NCBI GenBank assembly: GCA_023430285.1
Contig: JAEZAV010000001.1
Coordinates: forward strand, 1 to 39,638
Length of the DNA stretch: 39,638 nt
From: Methanobacteriota archaeon
Lineage (GTDB): Archaea > Methanobacteriota > Methanobacteria > Methanobacteriales > Methanobacteriaceae
Reading direction: 5' to 3'
The notes under the pieces were generated by a model. It saw only the letters and a program-made list of their open reading frames with translations. It was not told the origin of the DNA and searched no databases. Shown here in pieces: positions 17,658 to 26,411 of the stretch (within the stretch, counting starts at the first letter, position 1; each line of letters starts with the position of its first letter). The translations under genes were made by a program, and so were the position numbers.

Positions 17658-18863
17658 TTATCTCTTGTTTATTTCTTCTTGAGTATTTTTATCAGCATAT
17701 ATCTTTTCAATTAATTCCATTTTTCTTTCGACAGCTTGAATACGTTCTTCTTTAGCAGCTGATTCTTGCTGAGTTTTATTGAATTTTTCTAATAAATCTG
17801 AGTAGTCTTTGCTAGTAAAGTCCTTTACTTTAACTTTATCAAGCGAAATAAACGGATATGCTTGCTCATAACGTTTTAAATAACTTTTTTCATCGGGTAT
17901 CAAATAAGCACTTGTAACTGCATCTGGAACATGCCCTACTAAATAATCTGCAAGGGTATTGTCCCCAGTAGAATTACAAATCGTTGATATGAAATATTTC
18001 CTCAAACCATGACTTCTATACCGTCTGAAAGAACCTTGTTTATGAGATAATTTGTTAGTATCTCCTACTTTTGTGAAAATCTTTATCATGCCACTGGTAG
18101 TTAACATATCCCCAAATCTATTTACAAAAATAGTTCCTTCCATATCGGGGTGTATATTGGGATTTTGGCTTTCTAACCTTGTTTTTAAATATGCAAATAT
18201 TCTTTGATGAGCTTCAGGAGGTAAGAAACTAAAATGTGTATGATTCACCTTGTCTCGTTTCAAATATAATGTTAAAATACTGCTTTTAATTTCTCTTTCA
18301 CTGTCCAATAATTCTGCTATGTTTCTTACAGGTTTTTCAATTATTTTTTCTATACCATCTGCCAGTTTGCGTATGGTTAATTTTCTAATTTCATTCTGTG
18401 CTAACCCTGTTAAAGCCATTGTGTAGATAATAGCTTGATCCCTCACATTTGCCACATTTATCAATTTTAATATTTCTTCCCTTGTTAAAATAGGGCCTTG
18501 ATTCTTCTCTAAAACTGTACTTCCCCTTTTCTTTTGAATAAATGGAATTGTAATGTCAAAAGTTTCATAAAAAGATTTGAGAGCTGCTAACCTGTTGTTA
18601 ATAGTTGATGGAGCATTTCCATTTTCTACTAAATAATTTATAAAACCGACTATATGTTTGTTAATTTTACGGTATCTTAACAGTTCCCCACTACGCTCAT
18701 CATCTTCAGCTTCTTTTAATAGTTTTTCAGGAGTGTAATTTGCCCCTTCCTTATTTAAATATTTTAGATAAATATCCATTGAGTGCATATAGCCATTTCG
18801 AGTATTTTTTGCAAGATTCCGTTTAGTAAACCATTCTGATAGGAATATATCGAGTTGTGACAT
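17658..18863 (-). CDS. Tyrosine recombinase/integrase (XerC/D-like)
   Basis: A 401-residue protein with a SAM-like core-binding domain (about 1-105), a catalytic domain (about 125-325) and a C-terminal coiled coil (about 353-395). Catalytic-type residues seen are K202/K205 in the beta hairpin, H285 and R288 (S-H-G-L-R-K), H311 (V-G-H) and the nucleophile Y320 (T-S-A-Y-L). The position of the first catalytic arginine, normally T-G-x-R-x-x-E, reads T-G-L-A-Q-N-E-I (A155), which is unusual. No Shine-Dalgarno site precedes the ATG; a TATA box 25-34 bases upstream implies a leaderless transcript. It marks the mobile character of the island, though I found no matching attachment repeats. Confidence 0.88.
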   Translation of the reverse strand: MSQLDIFLSEWFTKRNLAKNTRNGYMHSMDIYLKYLNKEGANYTPEKLLKEAEDDERSGELLRYRKINKHIVGFINYLVENGNAPSTINNRLAALKSFYETFDITIPFIQKKRGSTVLEKNQGPILTREEILKLINVANVRDQAIIYTMALTGLAQNEIRKLTIRKLADGIEKIIEKPVRNIAELLDSEREIKSSILTLYLKRDKVNHTHFSFLPPEAHQRIFAYLKTRLESQNPNIHPDMEGTIFVNRFGDMLTTSGMIKIFTKVGDTNKLSHKQGSFRRYRSHGLRKYFISTICNSTGDNTLADYLVGHVPDAVTSAYLIPDEKSYLKRYEQAYPFISLDKVKVKDFTSKDYSDLLEKFNKTQQESAAKEERIQAVERKMELIEKIYADKNTQEEINKR

Positions 18864-18887
18864 GGTTTTATATTGTCTTTACTTACT

Positions 18888-18897
18888 ATTATATAGT
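18888..18897 (-). promoter_or_regulatory. TATA box of the recombinase gene
   Basis: ACTATATAAT on the minus strand is centred about 29 bases before the ATG at 18863. In archaea this places transcription start at or within a few bases of the ATG, which matches the lack of a Shine-Dalgarno site. Confidence 0.5.
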
Positions 18898-18948
18898 CTG
18901 TGAAAAATATATGATAAGCATCATATGCAGATAAAAAGATTAGAAATA

Positions 18949-18987
18949 CCCATATCATATATTAAATGGCATATCATCAGATATGGG
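18949..18987. repeat. Inverted repeat CCCATATC/GATATGGG upstream of the recombinase
   Basis: Eight-base arms at 18949-18956 and 18980-18987, separated by 23 bases that contain further ATATCAT-like steps (also at 18921). It lies 50-90 bp upstream of the recombinase TATA box, where an operator or arm-type recombinase site could be. No second copy was seen at the left side of the island. Confidence 0.4.
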
Positions 18988-19305
18988 GATAAATCTAAAT
19001 TTAACCATTAAGATTGTCATTTAGTGGTACACTGCATAACTCTTTAAAAACTTAAAAAATCTATTTTATCTTTTTTTTACATTTTTCAGTACCCAAAATC
19101 ATTTTTTTTTCTTTTAATTCTATGCATGAAACATAGTTTGAATCTGCAACTCACCAAGAAATCTGTATTATGCTCTTTTTTCATCAGGTTTGGGCTGCAC
19201 TGAAACAGATTTCCAGTTGTTCTAATTTCAATGTTAAAAAAAACTTCTTTAATTTAATTTTATGTAGTTATTGATACTAAAAAAAAGAAAAAGAAAGTGT
19301 AGTTT

Positions 19306-22300
19306 TTATGTTTTAAATTTAAAACCGTATACTTCTACATTGTTGCCTGCGTTATCTTTTAATGCAGATTTTGGGATGTAAACTTGGTACTGGTTCTTTG
19401 AACTCAATGTTTTCGTAGGTTTAATGTATAGAGTATTTCCTGAAATCTTGTTATTGATTGTAATTAATTTTCCAGTGTTTAAATTCTTAATATACACTTT
19501 AGACCAATTAATTCCTGTTTTTACATTTTCACTGAATTTAATGGATATTGTAGAAGTTCTTGAAATTCCAGTTGCCCCATTTTTTGGAGTTGTTGAAATG
19601 ACTTTAGGGGCAATTTTATCGATTGTATAGGTCATTTTGTATACTGATGACTTAATACCGGCTGTATTCACTGCTATAAAGTTCAGAGTACATGTAGATG
19701 TGACACTGATAGGTTGAGTGTATTTTATACTTGCTGTGGTCGGTGTACTTCCATTTAAAGTGTAGTAAATAGTTCCAGTTTGATTCATTCCAAGTTTTAT
19801 TATCTGATTGGTGTTGTATACTCCACTTTTAATACTTGCCGTTGCAGTTGGTGGTGTTGTGTCTGTTTTTACATAAATGGAACTGATCTGAACATTGCTG
19901 CCCCCTGGGCCAGTAACGGTTTCTGTAACAGTATATGTGCCAGCAGCACTGTAGATATGGTTTGGATTTTTAAGTGTTGATGTGGTTCCATCTCCAAAAT
20001 TCCAATTCCAGCTCGTAACATCTCCAGTTGAATTATCAGTGAACTGCACATTCAATGGTGATGTACCATTTTTTACGTTATAATTGAAAATTGCTACAGG
20101 TAAAGGCCAATTCACAGTTATCAAGTTAGATTTAATTAAACTGTTTTCACCCGCTGTATTGCCAACTGTTAAAGTTACAGTGTAATTTCCAGATCTGTTG
20201 TATGTGTGAGATGGGTTTTCCAGTGTGCTGGTGGTTCCATCTCCAAAGTCCCATAACCAATTTGTAGGATTGTTGCTACTTGTGTCATTGAATTGTATTT
20301 TGATTGGAGCTGTTCCACTGGTTGTGTTTGTTGTGAAATTTGCAACTGGCAATGGTATTATTGTGTAACTTTGTGTATATTCTGGACTCCAATTGTTTGC
20401 TTGATCTACCGCTATAAATCTCAGAGTTGTGGTAGTATTTATGAAAATAGGGTTTGTGTAAACATTTCTTGTACTGCTAACTTGAGGATCAGAGCCATCT
20501 GTTGTGTAATAGATGGTTGTACTTTCAACATCTGTGGCAGTAAGGGTCACAGATTTGTTTTTGTTATACTTGCCTTCCGCAGGATCGGCTATTACTGTTG
20601 GAGCTATTGTATCTACTGTGAAGTTCGAAGCAAATGCTGATATTAAACCTTTGCCCATCAAATTCCATATTCCATCGACTGGGATGTTAATATTGTAATT
20701 CCCATCAACAAAGTTTGAATTAGATGTTAAAGTTAAAACATTTCCATTAATGGTTTTAGTTACTGAAACTATTCCTGAAGGTCCTGTAACACTAATATCA
20801 TCATATGCACTGCCTGGTTGAACAGGTTCAGTGAATGTGATTGTAATCACATTGTTTGAAGTATTTATAATAGCGTTGTTTAATGGGTCAGTAGTTCTTA
20901 CAGTTGGCGGAAGTATGGTAGTGAATGCTTTTAAACAGAGCACTGCATTGAAATCATTTAGATCTGTCCAAACATCGCCATTGTAACTACAGAAACTTAT
21001 ATTTGGTGCAGATGTCGCTTTGCTGGAATAATTTGGATATTGATCTTGTATTATAATGTTTGCCAAATTTCCGGGTGTTGTTAGTTCAAGTACAATGGAA
21101 AATAGTTCATTTTTTACCAATGGCACCAATTGATTTAGGTTTATGGTCCAGTAACCCATGTTTAAGGTTCCCCTTTGGGTCTCTACTAATTTTCCGGTCG
21201 TTGGTTTGCCTGCAGATACATTTGTGTACACTTTTAAGGTGTAGGTAGAGTTCATTGTAGGTATGTAAAAGCTTGAAGCTGCTAGTTGATCATTTCCTGT
21301 TGAATTGAATATGTTAGCCATCCAGTTGGTTTCTGTTCCATAGCCTAATTCATCTGTCCATCCAAGTGGATCATACTGGTATATTTTATTGTAGTTGTTT
21401 ACTTGTTCAGCGTTTATAAATACGAAATTATCGGATGAAAATTTGTTACTTCCTTCAGTTCCTAAACTGGTATCATAATAAGACACGTAGAAATATCCGC
21501 CATCAGCCCAATCTGTTCCCCAGCTGTTCCGTATAATAAATGCACCATCACCAGGAGCTACTATGTTAAAATTGTATCGGGAATAATTATCATCCCATCC
21601 AACAATATCCACCGCATGATCAAATGTAGGTTTTCCATTGTAGTAATATCCATAGGTACTTTCATCCATATAGGTATCATTCATTTGCATGTAGGTTCCA
21701 ACTGCCCCATAATTCTTAATAGCAGTTTTTATAATATCATTATCCATTGGATCCTTACGTACAGGCAATACAAGCACATTTTGTACATGTGCAGTTGCGG
21801 TTAAATTATTTGGTGAGATTCCACTTGTGTCGTTATATGGATCATCAATTGCGTTTACTGGTCCCCTCCAACTTACAAGATAAGCTGTTGACATTTCGTA
21901 GAATCCCCCATCGTTCCATCCAATATCAAAACCAGATAAGTCTTTTAAATTATTTTCAGAGAAGTTAGCTGTTTGGTTGGGTAATAAACAAGATTCAAGA
22001 GATCCGAAAGTGGCAAATGTCCAACAATCACCTGCTTTTCCCTGATTTTCTACTGGTGGTAGTCTATTCTCATTTCTCAGATCGTAGTAATTATTTGATG
22101 ATTTACTCGTAGAGTAAGTGTATTCTAATTGATTGGTGTTTGAATTGTAGTAGGCTATTCTTGGATCGTTTGTTGAGTTTATTTTTACACTGCTTTGGAA
22201 AGTTGTGGGTTCTGTTGCGTTGTCTACTGAGTCACAGTACCAAACTGTTGCATCGTAATTATAATTTTGATGGGCATATACAAGAGTTACTTGGCTTCCT

Positions 22301-23148
22301 TCATTTACATCAAAGGTGGATACTAAATTTCCCTTTGAATCTATGCTAAGCGAATCGTGTGTAACATTATTCAATGCTGTTGTATTTTGTATTAACCATG
22401 TTCCATTGTTTCTGTACACGTAGTTCAAATAGCCATTGTCAATAAAGCTAATATATGGACGATTTTGCGAATTTAAAACTAATGATGTACTTGTTACATT
22501 GTTAACTTTGGAAATAGGAGAGTAATTCCAAGTTCCGTTTGTATAATAACCGTACCATAGGTAGCTGTCCCATGTGTTATATTCAACCACACATGGAGTA
22601 TTATGGGAATCTATTGCTAATGAGCCCTTTGTTCCACTTCCATCAATCCAACTTGTGCTCCATGTTCCGTTTATTTCAGTTGCGTAGTAAAGATTACTAT
22701 TTGAATCCAGGTAAACTATGCAAGGATTATTATTTTTATCCATTGCCAATGTGTTTTCTACACCACCATTATCCACAATTTCATTTGTCCAAATTCCATT
22801 TGTAATGTATGCGTATCTTAACACATCATCTGTAACATCATAATAACTAATACTAGGATTATTATTTTTATCCAATGCTAAGGAACTTTCACCTATGTTT
22901 CCATTGGCTACTGTTTTATTAATCCATTTTCCATTGAATTTATAGGCATATTCTAATGCATTTTTGTTGGTATCATAATAACTAATACATGGATCCCCTG
23001 TTGAATTCAAGGATAGTGATACGTGCGTAAAGTTTCCTTTAGCTACTGTTTCGTTGTTCCAGCTTCCAGCTGCCGAAGCTGAACCACAAAATAGAAAAAC
23101 ACATATAAAAACAGTTGTTATTAATAGTATTTTCTTCAATTGAAACAT
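19306..23148 (-). CDS. Large secreted surface protein with papain-like peptidase, Ig and PKD domains
   Basis: A 1280-residue exported protein. A signal peptide (residues 1-27, ending G-S-A-S-A-A) is followed by about seven propeller-like repeats of the form S-L-x-L-D-x-x-N-x-P-x-I-S-Y-Y-D (about 40-345). A C1-family cysteine peptidase follows (355-580) with Q369, C375 (G-D-C-W-T-F-A), H511 and N541 (R-N-S-W-G). Then come a lectin-like domain (about 585-745), a bacterial Ig-like (SbsA) domain (748-845), a chitobiase-C-like domain (848-930), two PKD domains (932-1013 and 1016-1093, each with F-G-D-G-T-T-S-T-L), a second chitobiase-C-like domain (about 1098-1176) and a final Ig-like domain. GGGGGT touches the ATG; a TTG three codons on (23139) would have better spacing and still give M-K-K-I-L-L. 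No transmembrane anchor is seen at the C-terminus. Confidence 0.85.
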   Translation of the reverse strand: MFQLKKILLITTVFICVFLFCGSASAAGSWNNETVAKGNFTHVSLSLNSTGDPCISYYDTNKNALEYAYKFNGKWINKTVANGNIGESSLALDKNNNPSISYYDVTDDVLRYAYITNGIWTNEIVDNGGVENTLAMDKNNNPCIVYLDSNSNLYYATEINGTWSTSWIDGSGTKGSLAIDSHNTPCVVEYNTWDSYLWYGYYTNGTWNYSPISKVNNVTSTSLVLNSQNRPYISFIDNGYLNYVYRNNGTWLIQNTTALNNVTHDSLSIDSKGNLVSTFDVNEGSQVTLVYAHQNYNYDATVWYCDSVDNATEPTTFQSSVKINSTNDPRIAYYNSNTNQLEYTYSTSKSSNNYYDLRNENRLPPVENQGKAGDCWTFATFGSLESCLLPNQTANFSENNLKDLSGFDIGWNDGGFYEMSTAYLVSWRGPVNAIDDPYNDTSGISPNNLTATAHVQNVLVLPVRKDPMDNDIIKTAIKNYGAVGTYMQMNDTYMDESTYGYYYNGKPTFDHAVDIVGWDDNYSRYNFNIVAPGDGAFIIRNSWGTDWADGGYFYVSYYDTSLGTEGSNKFSSDNFVFINAEQVNNYNKIYQYDPLGWTDELGYGTETNWMANIFNSTGNDQLAASSFYIPTMNSTYTLKVYTNVSAGKPTTGKLVETQRGTLNMGYWTINLNQLVPLVKNELFSIVLELTTPGNLANIIIQDQYPNYSSKATSAPNISFCSYNGDVWTDLNDFNAVLCLKAFTTILPPTVRTTDPLNNAIINTSNNVITITFTEPVQPGSAYDDISVTGPSGIVSVTKTINGNVLTLTSNSNFVDGNYNINIPVDGIWNLMGKGLISAFASNFTVDTIAPTVIADPAEGKYNKNKSVTLTATDVESTTIYYTTDGSDPQVSSTRNVYTNPIFINTTTTLRFIAVDQANNWSPEYTQSYTIIPLPVANFTTNTTSGTAPIKIQFNDTSSNNPTNWLWDFGDGTTSTLENPSHTYNRSGNYTVTLTVGNTAGENSLIKSNLITVNWPLPVAIFNYNVKNGTSPLNVQFTDNSTGDVTSWNWNFGDGTTSTLKNPNHIYSAAGTYTVTETVTGPGGSNVQISSIYVKTDTTPPTATASIKSGVYNTNQIIKLGMNQTGTIYYTLNGSTPTTASIKYTQPISVTSTCTLNFIAVNTAGIKSSVYKMTYTIDKIAPKVISTTPKNGATGISRTSTISIKFSENVKTGINWSKVYIKNLNTGKLITINNKISGNTLYIKPTKTLSSKNQYQVYIPKSALKDNAGNNVEVYGFKFKT

Positions 23149-23810
23149 ACCCCCTATTAATTTTTACTTAAGCATGTCAAATCTAATTTATAATACGATT
23201 CTAATGGCCCATAAATCATATTATGTTTAATTTAGTGTGTTCTGACCGTATAATTAAATTTTTTCAACAATTTTCTATTATATAGTATTCATTAACCTGA
23301 ATTTACCCCCATATGAATTATTATCCTTAAATATCAGCGCACAGATATCTAAGAGATGGTATGAACATATCTCCCTGAAACAAACTGATAATAAGTGAAA
23401 ATAGATTTAATAAAAGAATATATAAAAAGGAGTGAAATGCACAGAATTGATCAAGCGAATTTACGAAAAGTATAAATAAGTAAAAAAATTTCATTTAAAC
23501 CTCTGATTTTTGTTAAATTAACTAGGATTATTGGTTTTTATTTAAACAAAATAAAAATAAGCAATAAACTGCCAATAATTCACTATTGAGCTTTAATTTA
23601 TTCCATTAAGCATCTATGAACCTATATAATGAGATTAATAAACAATCATGCCCCGAGGATCTATTATTTAAAAAATGAGGGTAAAAATATGGGGATAGCC
23701 CCTTGAGGACAATTTTATATTCTATTGTAACATAGGAATAGAATGTGGTATGAAGTAATTGAAGTGTCTAAAAATGAATGAACATAGTTCTTTTAAGGAG
23801 GAAATGAGGC
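23149..23810. other. Gene-less 660-bp divergent promoter region
   Basis: No open frame of note. On the minus strand TATTATAAAT (23185-23194) is a candidate TATA box for the surface-protein gene; on the plus strand TTTTATATT (23713-23721) is a candidate for the VOC gene. Between them is AT-rich sequence with GCCCC/GGGGATAGCCCC patches at 23650-23705 that could pair, of unknown meaning. Confidence 0.45.
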
Positions 23811-24161
23811 ATGAAAATCAAATACAACACCATATTTGTCAAAAATATGGATGAATCAGTTAGTTTCTATCAGAACACCATGGGATTCGAAGTTGACAGT
23901 AAATATACTCCGGGCCCTGGAACAATGATTACCTTACTTAAAGGAGAGGGAGACACCATGGTAGAACTTATAAAGGACTCCCAACATGATATTGGACTTT
24001 ATTCCATAGGCATGGATGTTGAAGATGTTGAAGCCACCGTTGAAGAATTGAGATCTAATGGAGCCAAAATATCCATGGATCCCGTACCAATAACAGTTGG
24101 TAAGCTGGCTTTTATAGAAGATCCAAATGGTGTGAGAATTGCTTTGATTCAACATAAATGA
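23811..24161 (+). CDS. VOC/glyoxalase-fold protein
   Basis: A 116-residue protein with the two-module VOC pattern: [15 protein letters not shown] and M-G-F-E-V in the first half, then [19 protein letters not shown] and [12 protein letters not shown] in the second. Of the usual metal ligands, E52 (V-E-L-I) is present, but the N-terminal His position is Asn and the final Glu is Ala111, so classical glyoxalase I activity is doubtful. GGAGG stands about ten bases before the ATG. It converges with the MFS gene, the two ends being 48 bases apart. Confidence 0.8.
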   Translation: MKIKYNTIFVKNMDESVSFYQNTMGFEVDSKYTPGPGTMITLLKGEGDTMVELIKDSQHDIGLYSIGMDVEDVEATVEELRSNGAKISMDPVPITVGKLAFIEDPNGVRIALIQHK

Positions 24162-24209
24162 ATCATATATTTTTCTTATATCCTAGCCAGTAGATTAGAT
24201 CGAAGCTAT

Positions 24210-25427
24210 TTAAATCCCTTGTTTGTTTTTTGGTAGCAAAAATGTTAATCCCATTGTTATTAAGGATAGAATTGCCAGGATTATAAATATGGGCTGAAAA
24301 CTTCCAGTAATATCTAATATTTGTCCGGCCATGCTGGGCCCAATAACAGCCCCAATATAACCAATGGATATAACCACTCCACCAGCAACTCCTGAATGTT
24401 TTTTTGGCATTATCTCGACAGGTAAACTGAGTAATGTATTGAATCTGAGTATGTTGATCACTCCAGCTACTATCATTATTATGAGTATGGAAAATCCTGC
24501 TGCAGGCATTATCCAAAGTGCAAGAAAGGCAAATATCAAACTTGGAACCAGTATTAGAAGTTTTTTCGACACATTAATTCTTGAATACAGTGTAGGTACC
24601 AGTATCACGGTTGGAATACCCACCCATAGCATGATGGATGTTAATAGGCCGCTGACGTTCATGCTGATTCCCTTTTCAAGTAGGTAGGTGGGAATCCATC
24701 CGGACCATGTGTAGAAAAATATGTTGTGGAGTAGGAGTATGAAGGCCAAAAGCCATAGTGTTTTATTTTTTAGGACCTCGCTGAGCCCTATTGAACCATT
24801 ATCATGTTCAGGTTCATTCTCTGCGCATGGAGGTTCATCAACGATTATCCACCAGAGAATTGTGGTTAAAATCAGTGGCAAAGCCCATATATAAAAAACA
24901 TTTTGATAACTGTTTGTAAAAGAGTATATTATTGGTACTGTAATGGCAAGGGCCAATCCAATACCTGCCAAAACTCCAAATCCATTGACAAATCCCATGA
25001 CAGAACTGGTTTGTTCCACCGAACTACATGATCTTGCTAACTTGGGCAAATTTGCAAATGTGAGTCCCATACCTATTCCGAAGATTACTGAAAATAGGAG
25101 GAGGGAGGAATAGTCTGGAGCAGTACCCCTTAGTACAGCACCAATACAAGCCACAATTGCACCAATGCCCATTGTTTTTTTAAGCCCGATTCTGTCTGCT
25201 GTTATACCTGCAGGTATTGCAACCAATGCAATCATGAGTATTGGGGCCGTGAAGAGTAAACTTGTCTGAAAATGGGAAATATGTAAATTCATTGCAATTA
25301 TAGTTTCCATGGCCGGAGTAATGAATAGGTATGCCCATATAAAAAAGTTTAGAACTATTGCGATTGATAAAGTTTTCCAGGGCAGTTTAAAATTGTTTTT
25401 ATCAAAATTTGTGCTCAGTTTATGCAT
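24210..25427 (-). CDS. Major facilitator superfamily permease (CynX/nitrate-type)
   Basis: A 405-residue protein with about twelve hydrophobic segments and the loop 2-3 motif G-I-T-A-D-R-I-G-L-K-K, typical of MFS carriers. A longer hydrophilic loop (about residues 205-228, with E-N-E-P-E-H-D-N-G) separates the two six-helix halves. The order of conserved blocks resembles CynX-like transporters of anions, but the substrate cannot be told. The ATG at 25427 follows an in-frame TTG by two codons; GGAG directly abuts the ATG, so the start is not firmly fixed. No neighbour suggests a substrate. Confidence 0.82.
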   Translation of the reverse strand: MHKLSTNFDKNNFKLPWKTLSIAIVLNFFIWAYLFITPAMETIIAMNLHISHFQTSLLFTAPILMIALVAIPAGITADRIGLKKTMGIGAIVACIGAVLRGTAPDYSSLLLFSVIFGIGMGLTFANLPKLARSCSSVEQTSSVMGFVNGFGVLAGIGLALAITVPIIYSFTNSYQNVFYIWALPLILTTILWWIIVDEPPCAENEPEHDNGSIGLSEVLKNKTLWLLAFILLLHNIFFYTWSGWIPTYLLEKGISMNVSGLLTSIMLWVGIPTVILVPTLYSRINVSKKLLILVPSLIFAFLALWIMPAAGFSILIIMIVAGVINILRFNTLLSLPVEIMPKKHSGVAGGVVISIGYIGAVIGPSMAGQILDITGSFQPIFIILAILSLITMGLTFLLPKNKQGI

Positions 25428-25650
25428 CTCCAAGTATTTAATGAATTCCTGCTAAATTCTATCGGAATTAAAATGTCTTAGTGGGGTTTAAAAAAATTTA
25501 GGTGGTAACAGTTAACATGGACATTTTTCCAAAATCAAATTCCTTAACAATTAATAATTCATACTTGCATATACTATGTTGCCAGTGCGATCCAACTAAA
25601 TTATTAAGTATGAAAGAAAGAATATTAATCAAAACTAAGGGGAAATAATT

Positions 25651-25875
25651 ATGGCAGAAAAAACTGAATTAAGACAAAAGGTTATAGGAATTGGTTTTGA
25701 AGATGATTTGATAGTTAAATCTCAAAGAGGTCGAACATACAGTGTTAAATTAGCTGAAGACCTTGAAATTGACACAGAAGCCCTATTCAGTAAAGATACT
25801 GAAGAAGAAGTGTGGGCAACTATTGATACTGGTGCAAATCCATGGGTAGTTCTCGAGGTTGAGATCACCGGTTAA
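25651..25875 (+). CDS. Small conserved-looking acidic protein, function unknown
   Basis: A 74-residue acidic protein starting MAEKTELRQKVIGIGFEDD, with alternating beta-type residues (L-I-V-K-S-Q-R-G-R-T-Y-S-V-K-L) and ending W-V-V-L-E-V-E-I-T-G. It is short and compact, like a small beta-barrel. AAGGGGAAAT precedes the ATG and a hairpin with T-run follows, so it appears to be a monocistronic gene. I do not recognise the family with certainty. Confidence 0.7.
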   Translation: MAEKTELRQKVIGIGFEDDLIVKSQRGRTYSVKLAEDLEIDTEALFSKDTEEEVWATIDTGANPWVVLEVEITG

Positions 25876-25902
25876 TGGTAAAGTTAAATGAACTAAAGTA
25901 TT

Positions 25903-25940
25903 AATGTCCTTCAGGATATTATAAATCTCTCATTTTTTTT
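25903..25940 (+). terminator. Hairpin and T-run after the small acidic gene
   Basis: AATGTCCT (25903-25910) pairs with AGGATATT (25913-25920), one G-T pair included, with a two-base loop; a T-run follows at 25932-25940 after a 12-base gap. The T-run alone would suit archaeal termination. Confidence 0.4.
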
Positions 25941-26032
25941 ATCACGATTGAATTAAGTCCTTAATTTTCATCATAAAAATCTTCAAAGCACCATATTACT
26001 ATTCATTCTTTAAAATCATTTAAAATAATAAT

Positions 26033-26410
26033 TTAATTCTTGAGGGTCACTCCAACAACTCCACCAATCAATCCCAAAATAAAGCTTAGGAGTACAGTGA
26101 CCTGAAGTATAACATAGTACAACAGAATTAAATTGTTCCCTGTTAAACTTTCTAATGCCGCATTCCAAGTTCCAAGCCATATGAAAAACAGCGCCAGGAT
26201 CAGACCGCCTATCAATCCAGAAATTGCTCCAACAACTGCCCCATCCTTCCAATCGATTCCATTGTAATCTTCGTACCCTTTGCTGATATACGATACTAAG
26301 AATCCTCCAATAATGGGCCCTATGAAAGCTAATGGCAAGTATATTATGGTTATGATGCCGGTTAAAATTGCATTCACAAATGCTCCCAATCCCATCAATT
26401 TCCAGTCCAT
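26033..26410 (-). CDS. DUF5518-type small membrane protein
   Basis: A 125-residue, very hydrophobic protein with four probable membrane helices: A-F-V-N-A-I-L-T-G-I-I-T, G-P-I-I-G-G-F-L-V, G-A-V-V-G-A-I-S-G-L-I-G-G-L-I-L-A-L and a long C-terminal one ending G-L-I-G-G-V-V-G. The Gly-rich G-x-x-G-G patterns and the length match DUF5518 proteins common in methanobacteria, whose function is unknown. It starts one base after the stop of the FAD-dehydrogenase gene, so the two are cotranscribed and probably coupled. Confidence 0.8.
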   Translation of the reverse strand: MDWKLMGLGAFVNAILTGIITIIYLPLAFIGPIIGGFLVSYISKGYEDYNGIDWKDGAVVGAISGLIGGLILALFFIWLGTWNAALESLTGNNLILLYYVILQVTVLLSFILGLIGGVVGVTLKN

Positions 26411-26411
26411 T

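Larger units (their letters stand above)
18864..19305. other. Spacer between recombinase and surface-protein gene
   Basis: No gene found. The left part holds the recombinase promoter and a dyad of CCCATATC/GATATGGG; the right part, next to the end of the surface-protein gene, has A-rich runs that read as T-rich terminator-like sequence on the minus strand (about 19280-19300). Confidence 0.5.

Noticed and set aside
5609..19305. Direct attachment repeats bounding the island
   Set aside because: Visual comparison of the spacers at 5609-5926 and 18864-19305 gave no shared stretch longer than expected for AT-rich DNA; a program could find shorter or distant ones.
19306..23148. Several plus-strand open frames of 60-115 codons inside the surface-protein gene
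   Set aside because: They are Cys/His/Leu-rich shadows of the repetitive minus-strand coding sequence, without ribosome sites.
23650..23705. GCCCC/GGGGATAGCCCC patches as a riboswitch or structured RNA
   Set aside because: The possible pairing is short, no conserved riboswitch motif is seen and the distance to the VOC gene is over 100 bp.
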